DNA of 38,557 bases from positions 257,102 to 295,658 of the forward strand of contig BFEA01000274.1 in the NCBI GenBank assembly GCA_003427395.1, read 5' to 3'. The notes under the pieces were generated by a model, which was not told the DNA's origin, did not search any database, and was given only the letters and a program-made list of their open reading frames with translations. Source of the stretch: Chara braunii. Taxonomy: Eukaryota > Streptophyta > Charophyceae > Charales > Characeae. This document shows positions 1-9,345 of the stretch, piece after piece. How positions within the stretch are numbered: position 1 is the first letter of the stretch; each line of letters starts with the position of its first letter. Position numbers and translations under genes: made by a program.

Positions 1-442
1 TGCAGTGATTTATTCTCAGGACCGGGGCCACTACGACAGTTATTCCAGGCGGCAGTTTGTTTTCAGGTCCGGAAACGTTGCGGCATTCTATATCACGTTC
101 GGGACAGGTTATCATGGCATGATTGTACGGGTTCGGCATCCGCATGGCACAACAACCCGGTACTGGATTTCGGGTTTGGTCAGGTTCGGTGGCATCGCGG
201 TGTTTCGTTTCAGGTTCGACGCCCTCACGACAATTTATTTCGGAACCTCTGCGGTGATTTATTTTCAGGTCCGGGATCATTGCGACGGTTTACTTCAGGT
301 TCGGTACTATTACCACGCCGCTGCATCTTGNCGTGTTCGACATGTTTCAGGTACGGTATTGGTTCGGCATTGGCGTGGTACACGCCACAACATCATTTTC
401 AGACTTGGTACTGGATCGGTATCGACACGGCGCGAGGCACGA
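1..442. repeat. Degenerate direct repeats around CAGGTTCGG
   Basis: Variants of TTTCAGGTYCGG recur near positions 17, 63, 106, 137, 180, 211, 264, 296 and 347, about 31-53 bases apart. The open frame across this stretch has the low-information look of a repeat (repeated RFG/RxG) and no domain I recognise, so I read it as a diverged minisatellite rather than a gene. One N lies at 331. Confidence 0.5.
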
Positions 443-1408
443 GATCCCCGGATGGTTATATCAGGTTCGGCTTCGGTATGGTAAGAATTACAGCAAGCCT
501 GACTGAGTGATCCGGGTTTGACATTGACAGGTACGGATTGCTGAGATATAACCTCGAGACAAGTTCTAGTTGGCTAGTTCAAGGTTCGAGATTGGTATGG
601 TGACGCCGCAACTTGTTCCATGGGACACCGCAACGGGTTACCACTATTTTCGTGTGTGTACTAGCCTGGGACACTTACGCGCGCTGATCCAACGATCGGT
701 CGGAGATTGCCTCATTTGCTCCGGTTCTATGGGACTTGGTACCGTCAAACTGCCGGTATACGGGTAGTGTGGCCAGCGGCAGATAGAAGTGTTAACCTTT
801 AGACATATGNAGACTAAGGGGGGGGTGGCTGCAGAGCTGTTTTTTTTTTTGTGGGATTGGGCTCAGCTTGCCTGGCTCAAGGGACTACTTCTGCTACCCA
901 AAGATCACTGGTACTGCAGGGTCTGAAGGGCCACGCGGTTTCGCAAGGTACCGTGCGGAAACTGGCAGTACAGGTGGATCCGCATGGGGGCCCCTGCCCT
1001 GACGCCGTGGCCACTACGGGCCTAAGTGCTTAGTCACTCAGATATCACTAACCCGCTAAAGCCCGTGGCAAGGAGGGGGATGTAGGGGACTATCTCGGCT
1101 CGGAACCATTGCGAAACTCGTCGGAGCTGTCTACGCCAGTGGGCNGGAGCTGGTGCCTGGGTACTGTGGACGACGAGCCTGTGAGACCGGTACCACTGTT
1201 TTCTTTTTCCTCCGTGGCGCGACGGACTATTTCCTGCACACTTGCATTCCGAGAAGGCCCTGGTCGGTCAGACCATGGGACTGAAGCGGATATAGGGGAG
1301 AACAGTGAAGGGAATGGGATTGCATGCCAGGTGTGCCCGACGTCAAGCAGTGGCAGAGTGGGAGACGAGCTCGAGGCGGAGACGCGTCGGCGCTCAGGCG
1401 GTTACTTG

Positions 1409-1518
1409 CGTGTGAGAGGGAGAGTGAGAGAAAAGGGGACTGCACAGCGGGGGCGAGAGACTGCGTGTGAGAGGGAGAGTGAGAGAGAAAGGGACTGCAC
1501 AGCTGGTGGAAGTGACCA
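1409..1518. repeat. 55-bp minisatellite, 2 units (copy A)
   Basis: Two units start at 1409 and 1464 with CGTGTGAGAGGGAGAGTGAG. The corresponding site in copy B has three units, so this is a variable-number repeat. Confidence 0.85.
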
Positions 1519-1856
1519 AGGCGACCGTTGTCACAGCAGGGGCGATGACCAAAGGGACAGCAGCGCACGGACTGTGACCGCAGGGAACGCAGCGCACGAG
1601 TCCGTGCTCGTTCATGGGGCGCTGGTGCTGACACGATGGTTACAGTAGATGATGATGACGTCAACAGTCTGACGCGCTGGTAATCGAGCATCGGCAGCTN
1701 CACGTAAGTTGGNAATAAGGAGCTATTGTATCTGCAACTCTTATCCACTCACCTGCCCCGCTATCCCACACTTGCAGGCTGGGCCCGTAGAGAGGGGAGG
1801 ACAATGCGTTGGAGTTGGTGAAGCGGGGGCGTGCTTGAACACTNCTCATCTACTGT

Positions 1857-2235
1857 GTGTGAGTGCGTNTGAATGGTAGAGAGGGACTGTGTATGATAGA
1901 GTGGGACTGAGTATGAGAGAGAGGGTCTGTTCAGAGTGAGAGAGAGTGCATAGTGAGGGAGAGAGTGTGCAGTAACAGAGAGAGTGCAGAGTGTGAGAGA
2001 GAGTGCACAGTGAGGGAGAAAGTGTGCAGTGACAGAGAGAGTGCAGAGTGTGAAAGCGAGTGTGAGAGTGAGAGACTGTGCAGTGCGAGAAAGAGAGAAT
2101 GTGTGGAGTGAGAGGAAGAGACTGTGTGTGTGCGCTGTGTGAGAGAGAGTTGTGTGCGCGTGAGAAAGAGAGAGGGTGTGTTGACGGGGGAAGAGCAGAG
2201 AGAGTCAATGTGAGAAAGTGAGAGGGTGAAGGAGA
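1857..2235. repeat. Purine-rich tract with GAGAGTGCAGAGTGTGAG-type repeats
   Basis: The plus strand is almost only G, A and T, built from irregular units of about 35 bases containing GAGAGAGTGCAGAGTGTGAG. The minus-strand frames with repeated SLCTLSHS are artefacts of this composition. Strong strand asymmetry of this kind can form triplex structures. Confidence 0.75.
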
Positions 2236-2295
2236 GTGATTGAGATATTTTTATTTATTTATTTATGTATTTGTAATTATTCCATGAACCTCGGA

Positions 2296-2426
2296 AGAAT
2301 CAGCGGGAAGAGAAGGTATTTGCCTCGTCATCTAATTAGTGACGCGGATGATTGGATTAACGGGATTCCCGCTGTCCCTATTTACGGTCTTGCGGAAACA
2401 CACCCAAGAGGACGGGCTCGGGAGAA
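2296..2426 (+). pseudogene. Fragment of 25S/28S rRNA gene, diverged and rearranged
   Basis: Bases 2311-2426 follow the conserved eukaryotic large-subunit rRNA segment that reads TGCCTCGTCATCTAATTAG, then GTGACGCG, GGATTAACG, GATTCCC, CTGTCCC, AACACACCCAAG and GACGGGCT. Changes occur in bases that are nearly invariant in functional eukaryotic 25S (ACGGGATTCCCGCTG where plant 25S reads ACGAGATTCCCACTG), so it is a relic. Just upstream, 2296-2316 (AGAATCAGCGGGAAGAGAAG) resembles the piece that normally follows downstream of this segment, so the order looks permuted. The match covers about 115 bp and comparison is from memory of the family. Copy B lacks this segment. Confidence 0.8.
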
Positions 2427-3340
2427 CCGCTGCAGGCGGGGACAGCTTGCTGTAGTGACCCCTCTGTCCAGACAATCCCGCTGCCTGCGGGGAAGGTGCT
2501 CAACAATGATTTACCAATCTGCCAATTCCGCTGTTAGCGGGTATGCTCATCAATGTGACCAATCAAGTTGATCCCGCAGCCAGCGGGAACGGTGCTCAAC
2601 AGTGATTTACCTATCTGCCATCCCCGCTGCTAGCGGAGATGCTCATCAGAGCGGCCAAACCAGTTGATCCCGCAGCCTGCGGGGAAGTTCCTCAACAGTG
2701 ATTTACCAATCTGCAAATTCCGCTGTTAGCGGGGGTGCTCATTAATGCGACCAATCAAGCTGAACCCGCAGCCTGCGGGGACGGTGCTCAACAGTGATTC
2801 ACCAATCTGCCAATTCCGCTGTTAGCGGGGATGCTCATCAATGTGACCAATCAAGTTGATCCCGCAGCCAGCGGGAACGGTGCTCAATAGTGATTTACCT
2901 ATCTGCCAACCCTGCTGCTAACGGAGATGCTCATCAGTGCGGCCAAACCAGTTGATCTCGCAGCCTGCGGGGAAGGTGCTCAACAGTGATTTACCAATCT
3001 GCCAATTCCGCTGTTAGCGGGGGTGCTCATCAATGCGACCAATCAAGCTGAACCCGCAGCCTGCGGGGACGGTGCTCAACAGTGATTTACCAATCTGCCA
3101 ATTCCGGAGTTAGCGGGGATGCTCATCAGTGTGGCCAATCAAGTTGATCCCGCAGCCAGCGGGAACGGTGCTCAACAGTGATTTACCTATCTGCCAACCC
3201 CGCTGCTGGCGGAGATGCTCATCAGTGCGGCCAAACCAGTTGATCCCGCAGCCAGCGGGAACGGAACTCTTCAATACAAACAATCAGTTGGTCCTGCAGC
3301 TAGCGGGAACTGTGCTCCCAAAAGAATCACGGGACTGGCG
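2427..3340. repeat. Array of 48-bp dyad monomers with 288-bp higher-order period (copy A)
   Basis: Each monomer of about 48 bp carries a short inverted repeat: CCCGCAGCCTGCGGG, CCCGCAGCCAGCGGG, CCGCTGTTAGCGG or CCGCTGCTAGCGG. Two monomers alternate to give a 96-bp unit. The CCCGCAGCCAGCGGGAACGG version starts at 2573, 2861 and 3149, an exact 288-bp period of six monomers. GCTCAACAGTGATTTACC and GCTCATCA..TG..CCAA link the dyads. Confidence 0.9.
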
Positions 3341-3609
3341 ATCCCGCTGCTGACTGGCAAATTGTCACACTTTTGGTGATTTGGCAAACATTCCCTCTGC
3401 TGGCGGGTTAATTATGCTACCTTTGCTGACTGGGCAATAGACCCTTCCCGCTGCTGGGGGGGCAGTTGTTTCACGCTAGCTGATTTGCAAATCGAGCCCT
3501 CCCGCGTCTCGTGGGGCCCAGTTATCTACTTCCGCTGATCGGGGAATCGAACATACCTCTGCTGAAGGGACAAGTTACTTTACTCTACCGGGCGCCATCG
3601 AGCCTTTCC
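3341..3609. repeat. Decayed edge of the dyad array (copy A)
   Basis: CTGCTG-like half-dyads continue at similar spacing (CCCGCTGCTGACTGG, CCTCTGCTGGCGGG, TTTGCTGACTGGG, CCCGCTGCTGGGGG, TCCGCTGATCGGGG) but lose symmetry. No gene is visible. Confidence 0.6.
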
Positions 3610-3610
3610 N
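3610..3610. other. Single N at the boundary between copies A and B
   Basis: One N sits exactly where copy A ends and copy B begins. This looks like a contig join rather than a random ambiguous base. Confidence 0.7.
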
Positions 3611-4576
3611 GATCCCCGGATGGTTATATCAGGTTCGGCTTCGGTATGGTAAGAATTACAGCAAGCCTGACTGAGTGATCCGGGTTTGACATTGACAGGT
3701 ACGGATTGCTGAGATATAACGTCGAGACAAGTTNTAGTTGGCTANTTCAAGGTTCGNGATTGGTATGGTGACGCCGCAACTTGTTCCATGGGACACCGCA
3801 ACGGGGTACCACTATTTTCGTGTGTGTACTAGCCTGGGACACTTACGCGCGCTGATCCAACGATCGGTCGGAGATTGCCACATTTGCTCCGGTTCTATGG
3901 GACTTGGTACCGTCAAACTGCCGGTATACGGGTAGTGTGGTCAGCGGCAGATAGAAGTGTTAACCTTTAGACGTATGCAGACTAAGGGGGGGGTGGCTGC
4001 AAAGCTGTTTTTTTTTTGGTGGGATTGGGCTCAGCTTGCCTGGCTCAAGGGACTACTTCTGCTACCCAAAGATCACTGGTACTGCAGGGTCTGAAGGGCC
4101 ACGCGGTTTCGCAAGGTACCGTGCGGAAACTGGCAGTACAGGTGGATCCGCATGGGGGCCCCTGCCCCGACGCCGTGGCCACTACGGGCCTAAGTGCTTA
4201 GTCACTCAGATATCACTAACCCGCTAAAGCCCGTGGCAAGGAGGGGGATGTAGGGGACTATCTCGGCTCGGAACCATTGCGAAACTCGTCGGAGCTGTCT
4301 ACGCCAGTGGGCTGGAGCTGGTGCCTGGGTACTGTGGACGACGAGCCTGTGAGACCGGTACCACTGTTTTCTTTTTCCTCCGTGGCGCGACGGACTATTT
4401 CCTGCACACTTGCACTCCGAGAAGACCCTGGTCGGTCAGACCATGGGACTGAAGCGGATATAGGGGAGAACAGTGAGGGGAATGGGATTGCATGCCAGGT
4501 GTGCCCGGCGTCAAGCAGTGGCAGAGTGGGAGACGAGCTCGAGGCGGAGACGCGTCGACGCTCAGGCGGTTACTTG

Positions 4577-4741
4577 CGTGTGAGAGGGAGAGTGAGAGAG
4601 AAGGGGACTGCACAGCGGGAGCGAGAGACTGCGTGTGAGAGGGAGAGTGAGAGAGAAGGGGACTGCACAGCGGGGGCGAGATACTGCATGTGAGAGGGAG
4701 AGTGAGAGAGAAGGGGACTGCACAGCTGGTGGAAGTGACCA
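4577..4741. repeat. 55-bp minisatellite, 3 units (copy B)
   Basis: Units start at 4577, 4632 and 4687; copy A has two. Confidence 0.85.
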
Positions 4742-5079
4742 AGGCAACCTTTGTCACAGCAGGGGCGATGACCAAAGGGACAGCAGCGCACGGACTGTGA
4801 CCGCAGGGAACGCAGCGCACGAGTCCGTGCTCGTTCATGGGGCGCTGGTGCTGACACGATGGTTACAGTAGATGATGATGACGTCAACAGTCTGACGCGC
4901 TGGTAATCGAGCATCGGCAGCTNCACGTAAGTTGGNAATAAGGAGCTATTGTATCTGCAACTCTTATCCACTCACCTGCCCCGCTATCCCACACTTGCAG
5001 GCTGGGCCCGTAGAGAGGGGAGGACANTGCGTTGGANNTGGTGAAGCGGGGGCGTGCTTGAACACTNCTCATCTACTGT

Positions 5080-5381
5080 GTGTGAGTGCGTNTGAATGGT
5101 AGAGAGGGACTGTGTATGATAGAGTGGGACTGAGTATGAGAGAGAGGGTCTGTTCAGAGTGAGAGAGAGTGCATAGTGAGGGAGAGAGTGTGCAGTAACA
5201 GAGAGAGTGCAGAGTGTGAGAGAGAGTGCACAGTGAGGGAGAAAGTGTGCAGTGACAGAGAAAGTGCAAAGTGTGAAAGCGAGTGTGAGAGTGAGAGACT
5301 GTGCAGTGCAAGAAAAAGAGACTGTGCGGAGTGACAGAAAGAGACTGTGTGTGTGCGCTGTGTGAGAGAGAGTTGTGTGCT
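5080..5381. repeat. Purine-rich tract (copy B)
   Basis: This is the same purine-rich tract as at 1857-2235, cut off after GTTGTGTGC where it joins the dyad array directly. Confidence 0.75.
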
Positions 5382-5890
5382 AACGGAGATGCTCATCAGT
5401 GCGGCCAAACCAGTTGATCCCGCAGCCTGCGGGGAAGGTGCTCAACAGTGATTTACCAATCTGCCAATTCCGCTGTTAGCGGGGGTGCTCATTAATGTGA
5501 CCAATCAAGCTGAACCCGCAGCCTGCGGGGACGGTGCTCAACAGTGATTTACCAATCTGCCAATTCCGCTGTTAGCGGGGATGCTCATCAATGTGACCAA
5601 TCAAGTTGATCCCGCAGCCTGCGGGGACGTTGCTCAACAGTGATTTACCAATCTGCCAATTCCGGAGTTAGCGGGGATGCTCATCAGTGTGGCCAATCAA
5701 GTTGATCCCGCAGCCAGTGGGAACGGTGCTCAACAGTGATTTACCTATCTGCCAACCCCGCTGCTGGCGGAGATGCTCATCAGTGCGGCCAAACCAGTTG
5801 ATCCCGCAGCCAACGGGAACGGAACTCTTCAATACAAACAATCAGTTGGTCCCGCAGCTAGCGGGAACTTTGCTCCCCAAGGAATCACGG
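5382..5890. repeat. Dyad-monomer array (copy B)
   Basis: The same alternating 48-bp dyads occur as in copy A, beginning mid-monomer with TAACGGAGATGCTCATCAG. One 96-bp pair (a CCCGCAGCCTGCGGG dyad plus its partner) is present that A lacks. The decayed edge continues to about 6168. Confidence 0.85.
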
Positions 5891-6233
5891 GACTGGCGAT
5901 CCCGCTGCTGACTGACCAATTGTCACACTTTTGGTGATTTGGCAAACATTCCGCCTGCTGGCGGGTTAATTATGCTACCTTTGCTGACTGGGCAATAGAC
6001 CCTTCCCACTGCTGGGGGGGCAGTTGTTTCATGCTAGCTGATCTGCAAATCGAGCCCTCCCGCGTCTCGTGGGGCCCAGTTATCTACTTCTGCTGATCGG
6101 GGAATCGAACATACCTCTGCTGAAGGGACAAGTTACTTTACTCTATCGGGCGCCATCGAGTCTTTCCACTGTCATTTCTACTATTGCGATCTTGATCGGA
6201 CAGAAGAAGAGGTAAGGGGTAAGGACTTGGGGA

Positions 6234-6952
6234 TAAGCGTGGGTCAGTACCTGCATAACACTCGCTCAATCAAAGAGAGCGGGCTGGCGCGCTTGAGTGC
6301 GCCCTTTTACCTTTTTTTTCACTGTTGTAATTTCTATCTCANTCAACTGTCTGTGGAGAATGGCGGGTTGAGCCTGTCCACAGCGGGAGGAAGAAACCGA
6401 GCTAACGAAGGAGGCGAGAGAGTGTACCTAGGGAAACGGAGGGAATGAGTGCAGGCGGTGTATTTCATCAGGGGGGAATAGACCAATGGTGCAGGGAAAG
6501 ATGAGAGAGAGAGAACAGCGACAGAGATAGAGAGAGAATAACGAGAGAGAGAGAACAGAGAGAGAGAGAGAGAAAGAGAACGGGGGGGGGCACATCCAAG
6601 GTTGACTCGGGAAACTCGCTGCTGCGTCGGTAGCTGATTTGCCAGTTGACTGTCGAAACTCACTGTTGCGTGAGCTCACTGAACTGTTGATTAGCTGTTG
6701 AACCAATTGGTTGTTGAAACTTACGGTTGTATGTGCTTGTGGTATTACCAGTTGTCCGTTGAACCCCCTTGCTTTGTGAAGTTGCTAAATTGCACAAAGA
6801 AAGAAAAAGAAAATTGGAAGCGTGACAGGGCGCCGCAAGTTTCGATTCCTGCTGGTCGCCGAGGACCTCGGAAGCGGGCGCGGCGGGTGACAGACGCCGT
6901 TCCCCTTGGCTTCGGCGAACGGTAGGCGTCCCTCCCCGGGTTTCCTCACAAC
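6234..6952. repeat. Repeated block, copy C
   Basis: This 719-bp block reappears at 7813-8528 (offset 1579 falling to 1576 through small indels). It includes a (GA)-rich stretch at about 6,508-6,585 and degenerate units of about 46-50 bp with GAAACTCRCTGTTGCG or GTTGAAACTTACGG. Frames inside it are duplicated with the DNA and show no protein family. An N lies at 6342; copy D reads G there. Confidence 0.9.
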
Positions 6953-7811
6953 TTTGGCGGCGTTGCCAGGGAGGGGAGCAGCACCCCCAAGGTCGCGGCC
7001 TTCCCCAACCAACGGGGGTGCACGGGCTGATTAATCAAACACTAATTAGCTTGTTTTCTTGATTAGTTTTATTTTTTATAATCATTTTATTTAGTTTTTT
7101 TTGAAATATCTCCCGATCCGCGAGCTTTCGCGCGAGCCGCGCCCGGAGCAAAGTTCGCCCTCTCGTCGAGGCGAACGTTTTGAGACATTTTTTGAAAAAT
7201 TCTAACGGCTAGAAAAAAAATATGGAATTTTTTGTATTTTTTTAATTACAAATCCCAAAAATCATGAGTTAAAATTTCTAATTGGTTTTTCCTCGATATC
7301 TCCTGATCCACGCGCTTTCGTGCGAGGCGCACTGGGAGCAAAGTTCGTCCTCTCGTCGAGGCGAACGTTTTGAGATATTTTTTGAGAAATTCGAACGGCT
7401 AAAAAGCGAGATATGGAATTTTTTGTATTTTTTGATTAAAAATGCCAAAAATTTTGATTTTTTGTTTTATTGAAATGGTCGGGAAAATAAGCGAAATTAG
7501 GGGTACCCCGCTGGGACCAAAGTGGGTCCCTGTATTTTTCCCGACATTTTGACACCGTAGTCGGGGAAAACGGACTTCGTTTGGACAAACGGCGAGCTCC
7601 AACAGATAGAAAAGGGGGAAGAAAATCAACGGGAAATTGAATTTCTTTGTAATTTTGTTTAAATTAAAAGAAAAAAGAATTTAAAAATGTAATCCAATAA
7701 GTTTTTCTTCTAAAACTAGTGAAAGCTAACAAAAATTTTCTCGCGTCGAGCGGGGCTTTGCGGTGTTCGTGCGGTTGCGCGCAAAACCCAAAACCCTAAT
7801 TAGGGGAAACC
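6953..7811. repeat. AT-rich spacer with a 192-bp direct repeat
   Basis: Two diverged copies start near 7107 and 7299. Both contain ATATCTCC.GATCC, GGAGCAAAGTTCG, CCTCTCGTCGAGGCGAACG, TTTTGAGA.ATTTTTTGA and ATGGAATTTTTTGTATTTTT. A weak third segment follows (GGGACCAAAGTGGGTCCCTG, with its own GGGACC/GGTCCC dyad, near 7,512). No gene is visible. Confidence 0.7.
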
Positions 7812-7812
7812 N
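7812..7812. other. Single N at the start of copy D
   Basis: Copy D begins at the base after this N, as copy B does after the N at 3610. Confidence 0.6.
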
Positions 7813-8528
7813 TAAGCGTGGGTCAGTACCTGCATGACACTCGCTCAGTCAAAGAGAGCGGGCTGGCGCGCTTGAGTGCGCCCTTTTACCTTTTTTTCAC
7901 TGTTGTAATTTCTATCTCAGTCAACTGTCTGTGGAGAATGGCGGGTTGAGCCTGTCCACAGCGGGAGGAAGAAACCGAGCTAACGAAGGAGGCGAGAGAG
8001 TGTACCTAGGGAAACGGAGGGAATGAGTGCAGGCGGTGTATTTCATCAGGGGGGAATAGACCAATGGTGCAGGGAAAGATGAGAGAGAGAGAACAGCGAC
8101 AAAGATAGAGAGAGAACAACGAGAGAGAGAGAACAAAGAGAGAGAGAGAAAGAGAACGGGGGGGGGCACATCCAAGGTTGACTCGGGAAACTCGCTGCTG
8201 CGTCCGTAGCTGATTTGCCAGTTGACTGTCGAAACTCACTGTTGCGTGAGCTCACTGAACTGTTGATTAGCTGTTGAACCAATTGGCTGTTGAAACTTAC
8301 GGTTGTATGAGCTTGTGGTATTACCAGTTGTCCGTTGAACCCCCTTGCTTTGTGAAGTTGCTAAATTGCACAAAGAAAGAAAAAGAAAATTGGAAGTGTG
8401 ACAGGGCGCCGCAAGTTTCGATTCCTGCTGGTCGCCGAGGACCTCGGAAGCGGGCGCGGCGGGTGACAGACGCCGTTGCCCTTGGCTTCGGCGAACGGTA
8501 GGCGCCCCTCCCCGGGTTTCCTCACAAC
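7813..8528. repeat. Repeated block, copy D
   Basis: Second copy of 6234-6952, ending at CCTCACAAC in both; the sequences then diverge completely. It has a (GA)-rich stretch at about 8,085-8,155. No N falls downstream of 7812. Confidence 0.9.
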
Positions 8529-8705
8529 GCGCCAAGTTCGGAAAGGCAATAAAAACACGGCACGGCTTTTGAAACAGGTGGGTCAGGATTTTTGCAGGCA
8601 TGGGGTTGTGGTGTCACTGGTTTGCAGACTGCAGCTCACACCATGACAGACCTGCCCACATGAGTTCTTTTTTGCCTTTTGAAACTCAAAACCTGACGCG
8701 GCCGC
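8525..8705. repeat. Small inverted-repeat remnant related to the GTTGCC repeats
   Basis: The left end, GCGCCAAGTTCGGAAAGGCA, is the reverse complement of a motif near 26,333 (TTGCCCTTTCAAACTTGGCG). The right end near 8,667 reads TTTTTTGCCTTTTGAAACTC in direct orientation, followed by GACGCG. This suggests a short element with diverged terminal inverted repeats. Confidence 0.4.
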
Positions 8706-9200
8706 ACTTGTTTCTTAAATAAATCCTTGAGTTGGACAACCCCACTTCCCCTCTGGATCTTATGCATGTGTATGCTCTCTTATTCGGGGGCAGGGTTCTA
8801 TAGGAATCTTCTAACTGCTGGCTGAATAGTCAGGACTTGCTCCATTTTTCCGATGTCGCAATGCTATTCATGTAGTCAGTATCAGGGATGCTGGACCCAC
8901 TTTCCAGCAGGTGCTGCTCCCCACCAATAGACAGGAGCCATCCCCCATGCGGCTAGTGGTGCCTGCTCATATCAGCACCCCTAGCACACCTGGTGGATGT
9001 TAAGAAAAACAACAAAAAAAGGAATCCTCTAGCTGCAGCTCGGCGAGGAGTAGGTAAAACATCAGAACGTCCATGCCCAATGGCAGGAAAGATTGCCCTT
9101 CTGTGCCCTGTTGGGTGGAGCTTCTTCTGTCCATGACCGGCTCCTGGGCCGGGTTGAAGTCTCCAGCTATGATGAGGGAGAAATCGGTGGGCAGGACTCC
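8706..9200 (-). pseudogene. LINE endonuclease fragment, split by a short retroposon
   Basis: Read on the minus strand from 9200, the product shows LIIAGDFN, the GDFN motif of the APE-type endonuclease of L1-like elements, then a run ending in LLLAELQLEDSF. After an inserted element it resumes from 8820 as QQLEDSYRTLPPNKRAYTC followed by an IRSRGEVGLSNSR stretch. The fragment at 24,765-25,190 has the same order (LAEHQLLDSFRMVHPNKQAF, then CIRPRGSEGLSNSR), which confirms the reading. It is a dead fragment, with no reverse transcriptase in this orientation nearby. Confidence 0.8.
8821..9020 (+). mobile_element. GGGAC-family short retroposon with A-rich tail and target-site duplication
   Basis: The insert interrupts the endonuclease fragment. 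Its core runs from 8885 (GGGATGCTGGACCCACTTTC), through GGTGCTGCTCCCCACCAATA, to a second hairpin at about 8,948-8,988 with loop CTGCTCATATCA. It ends in an A-rich tail (about 9,001-9,020). Flanks 8803-8820 (GGAATCTTCTAACTGCTG) and 9021-9038 (GGAATCCTCTAGCTGCAG) match at 15 of 18 bases and both encode the same endonuclease residues in reverse, as expected of a target-site duplication. The first 60 bases are not obviously shared with other copies. Confidence 0.8.
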
Positions 9201-9206
9201 TTACGG

Positions 9207-9345
9207 CAATTCCCACATTCCAATCTATGGTCAAACCTGTACCCATCACCAGGTGACCTGGTTCAGTGATGGTGTGGTTGCAATAAGGGAGAGAGCGATG
9301 TTCAATTATGATATTCACGAAAAAATAGAAGTCAAAAATCAATCA
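9207..9345 (+). pseudogene. LINE linker fragment (between endonuclease and RT), sense strand
   Basis: Translation gives a stretch with HIPIYGQT then VTWFSDGVVAIRERAMFNYD. This aligns with IPIDGQMV and VKWFNQGVAQLRERVLKNW at the start of the LINE at 17,011. It lies directly beside the endonuclease fragment but in the opposite orientation. It is cut by the family R insertion. Confidence 0.65.

Larger units (their letters stand above)
443..3609. repeat. Large repeated block, copy A
   Basis: This block reappears at 3611-6168 with near-identical sequence. The offset is 3168 up to about 1,500 and 3223 from about 1,520; the 55-bp change equals one extra 55-bp repeat unit in copy B. It holds in order: about 960 bp with no recognisable gene (443-1408), a 55-bp minisatellite, a purine-rich tract (1857-2235), a 25S rRNA fragment (2296-2426) and a dyad-monomer array. 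Open frames such as 1109-1648 recur in copy B only because the DNA recurs; their residue content (RERESERE-type runs) reflects the purine repeats. It ends exactly at the N at 3610. Confidence 0.9.
3611..6168. repeat. Large repeated block, copy B
   Basis: It corresponds to 443-3609. Relative to A it has one extra 55-bp unit, lacks about 761 bp (A 2154-2917: end of the purine tract, the rRNA fragment and the first part of the dyad array), and has one extra 96-bp dyad pair, giving a final offset of 2558. The N positions 4923, 4936, 5067 and 5092 match the N positions 1700, 1713, 1844 and 1869 of copy A exactly (offset 3223). Further N calls are private to B (3734, 3745, 3757, 5027, 5037, 5038). 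No gene is supported. Confidence 0.9.

Noticed and set aside
1109-1648. 179-residue open frame conserved in two copies
   Set aside because: Conservation is that of the whole duplicated DNA, the frame contains an N and purine-repeat residues, and no family is recognised.
1227-2208. Serine/leucine-rich minus-strand frames (repeated SLCTLSHS)
   Set aside because: They are produced by the purine-rich repeats and recur in copy B with the DNA.
2427-3340. CRISPR array, because of regularly spaced palindromic units
   Set aside because: The units have no unique spacers; the intervening sequence repeats with the monomer, no cas genes are present, and the DNA is eukaryotic.
7776-7811. Telomere-like AACCCAAAACCCTAATTAGGGG
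   Set aside because: Only one CCCTAA and one TTAGGG unit, with no array, so this is not an internal telomere.
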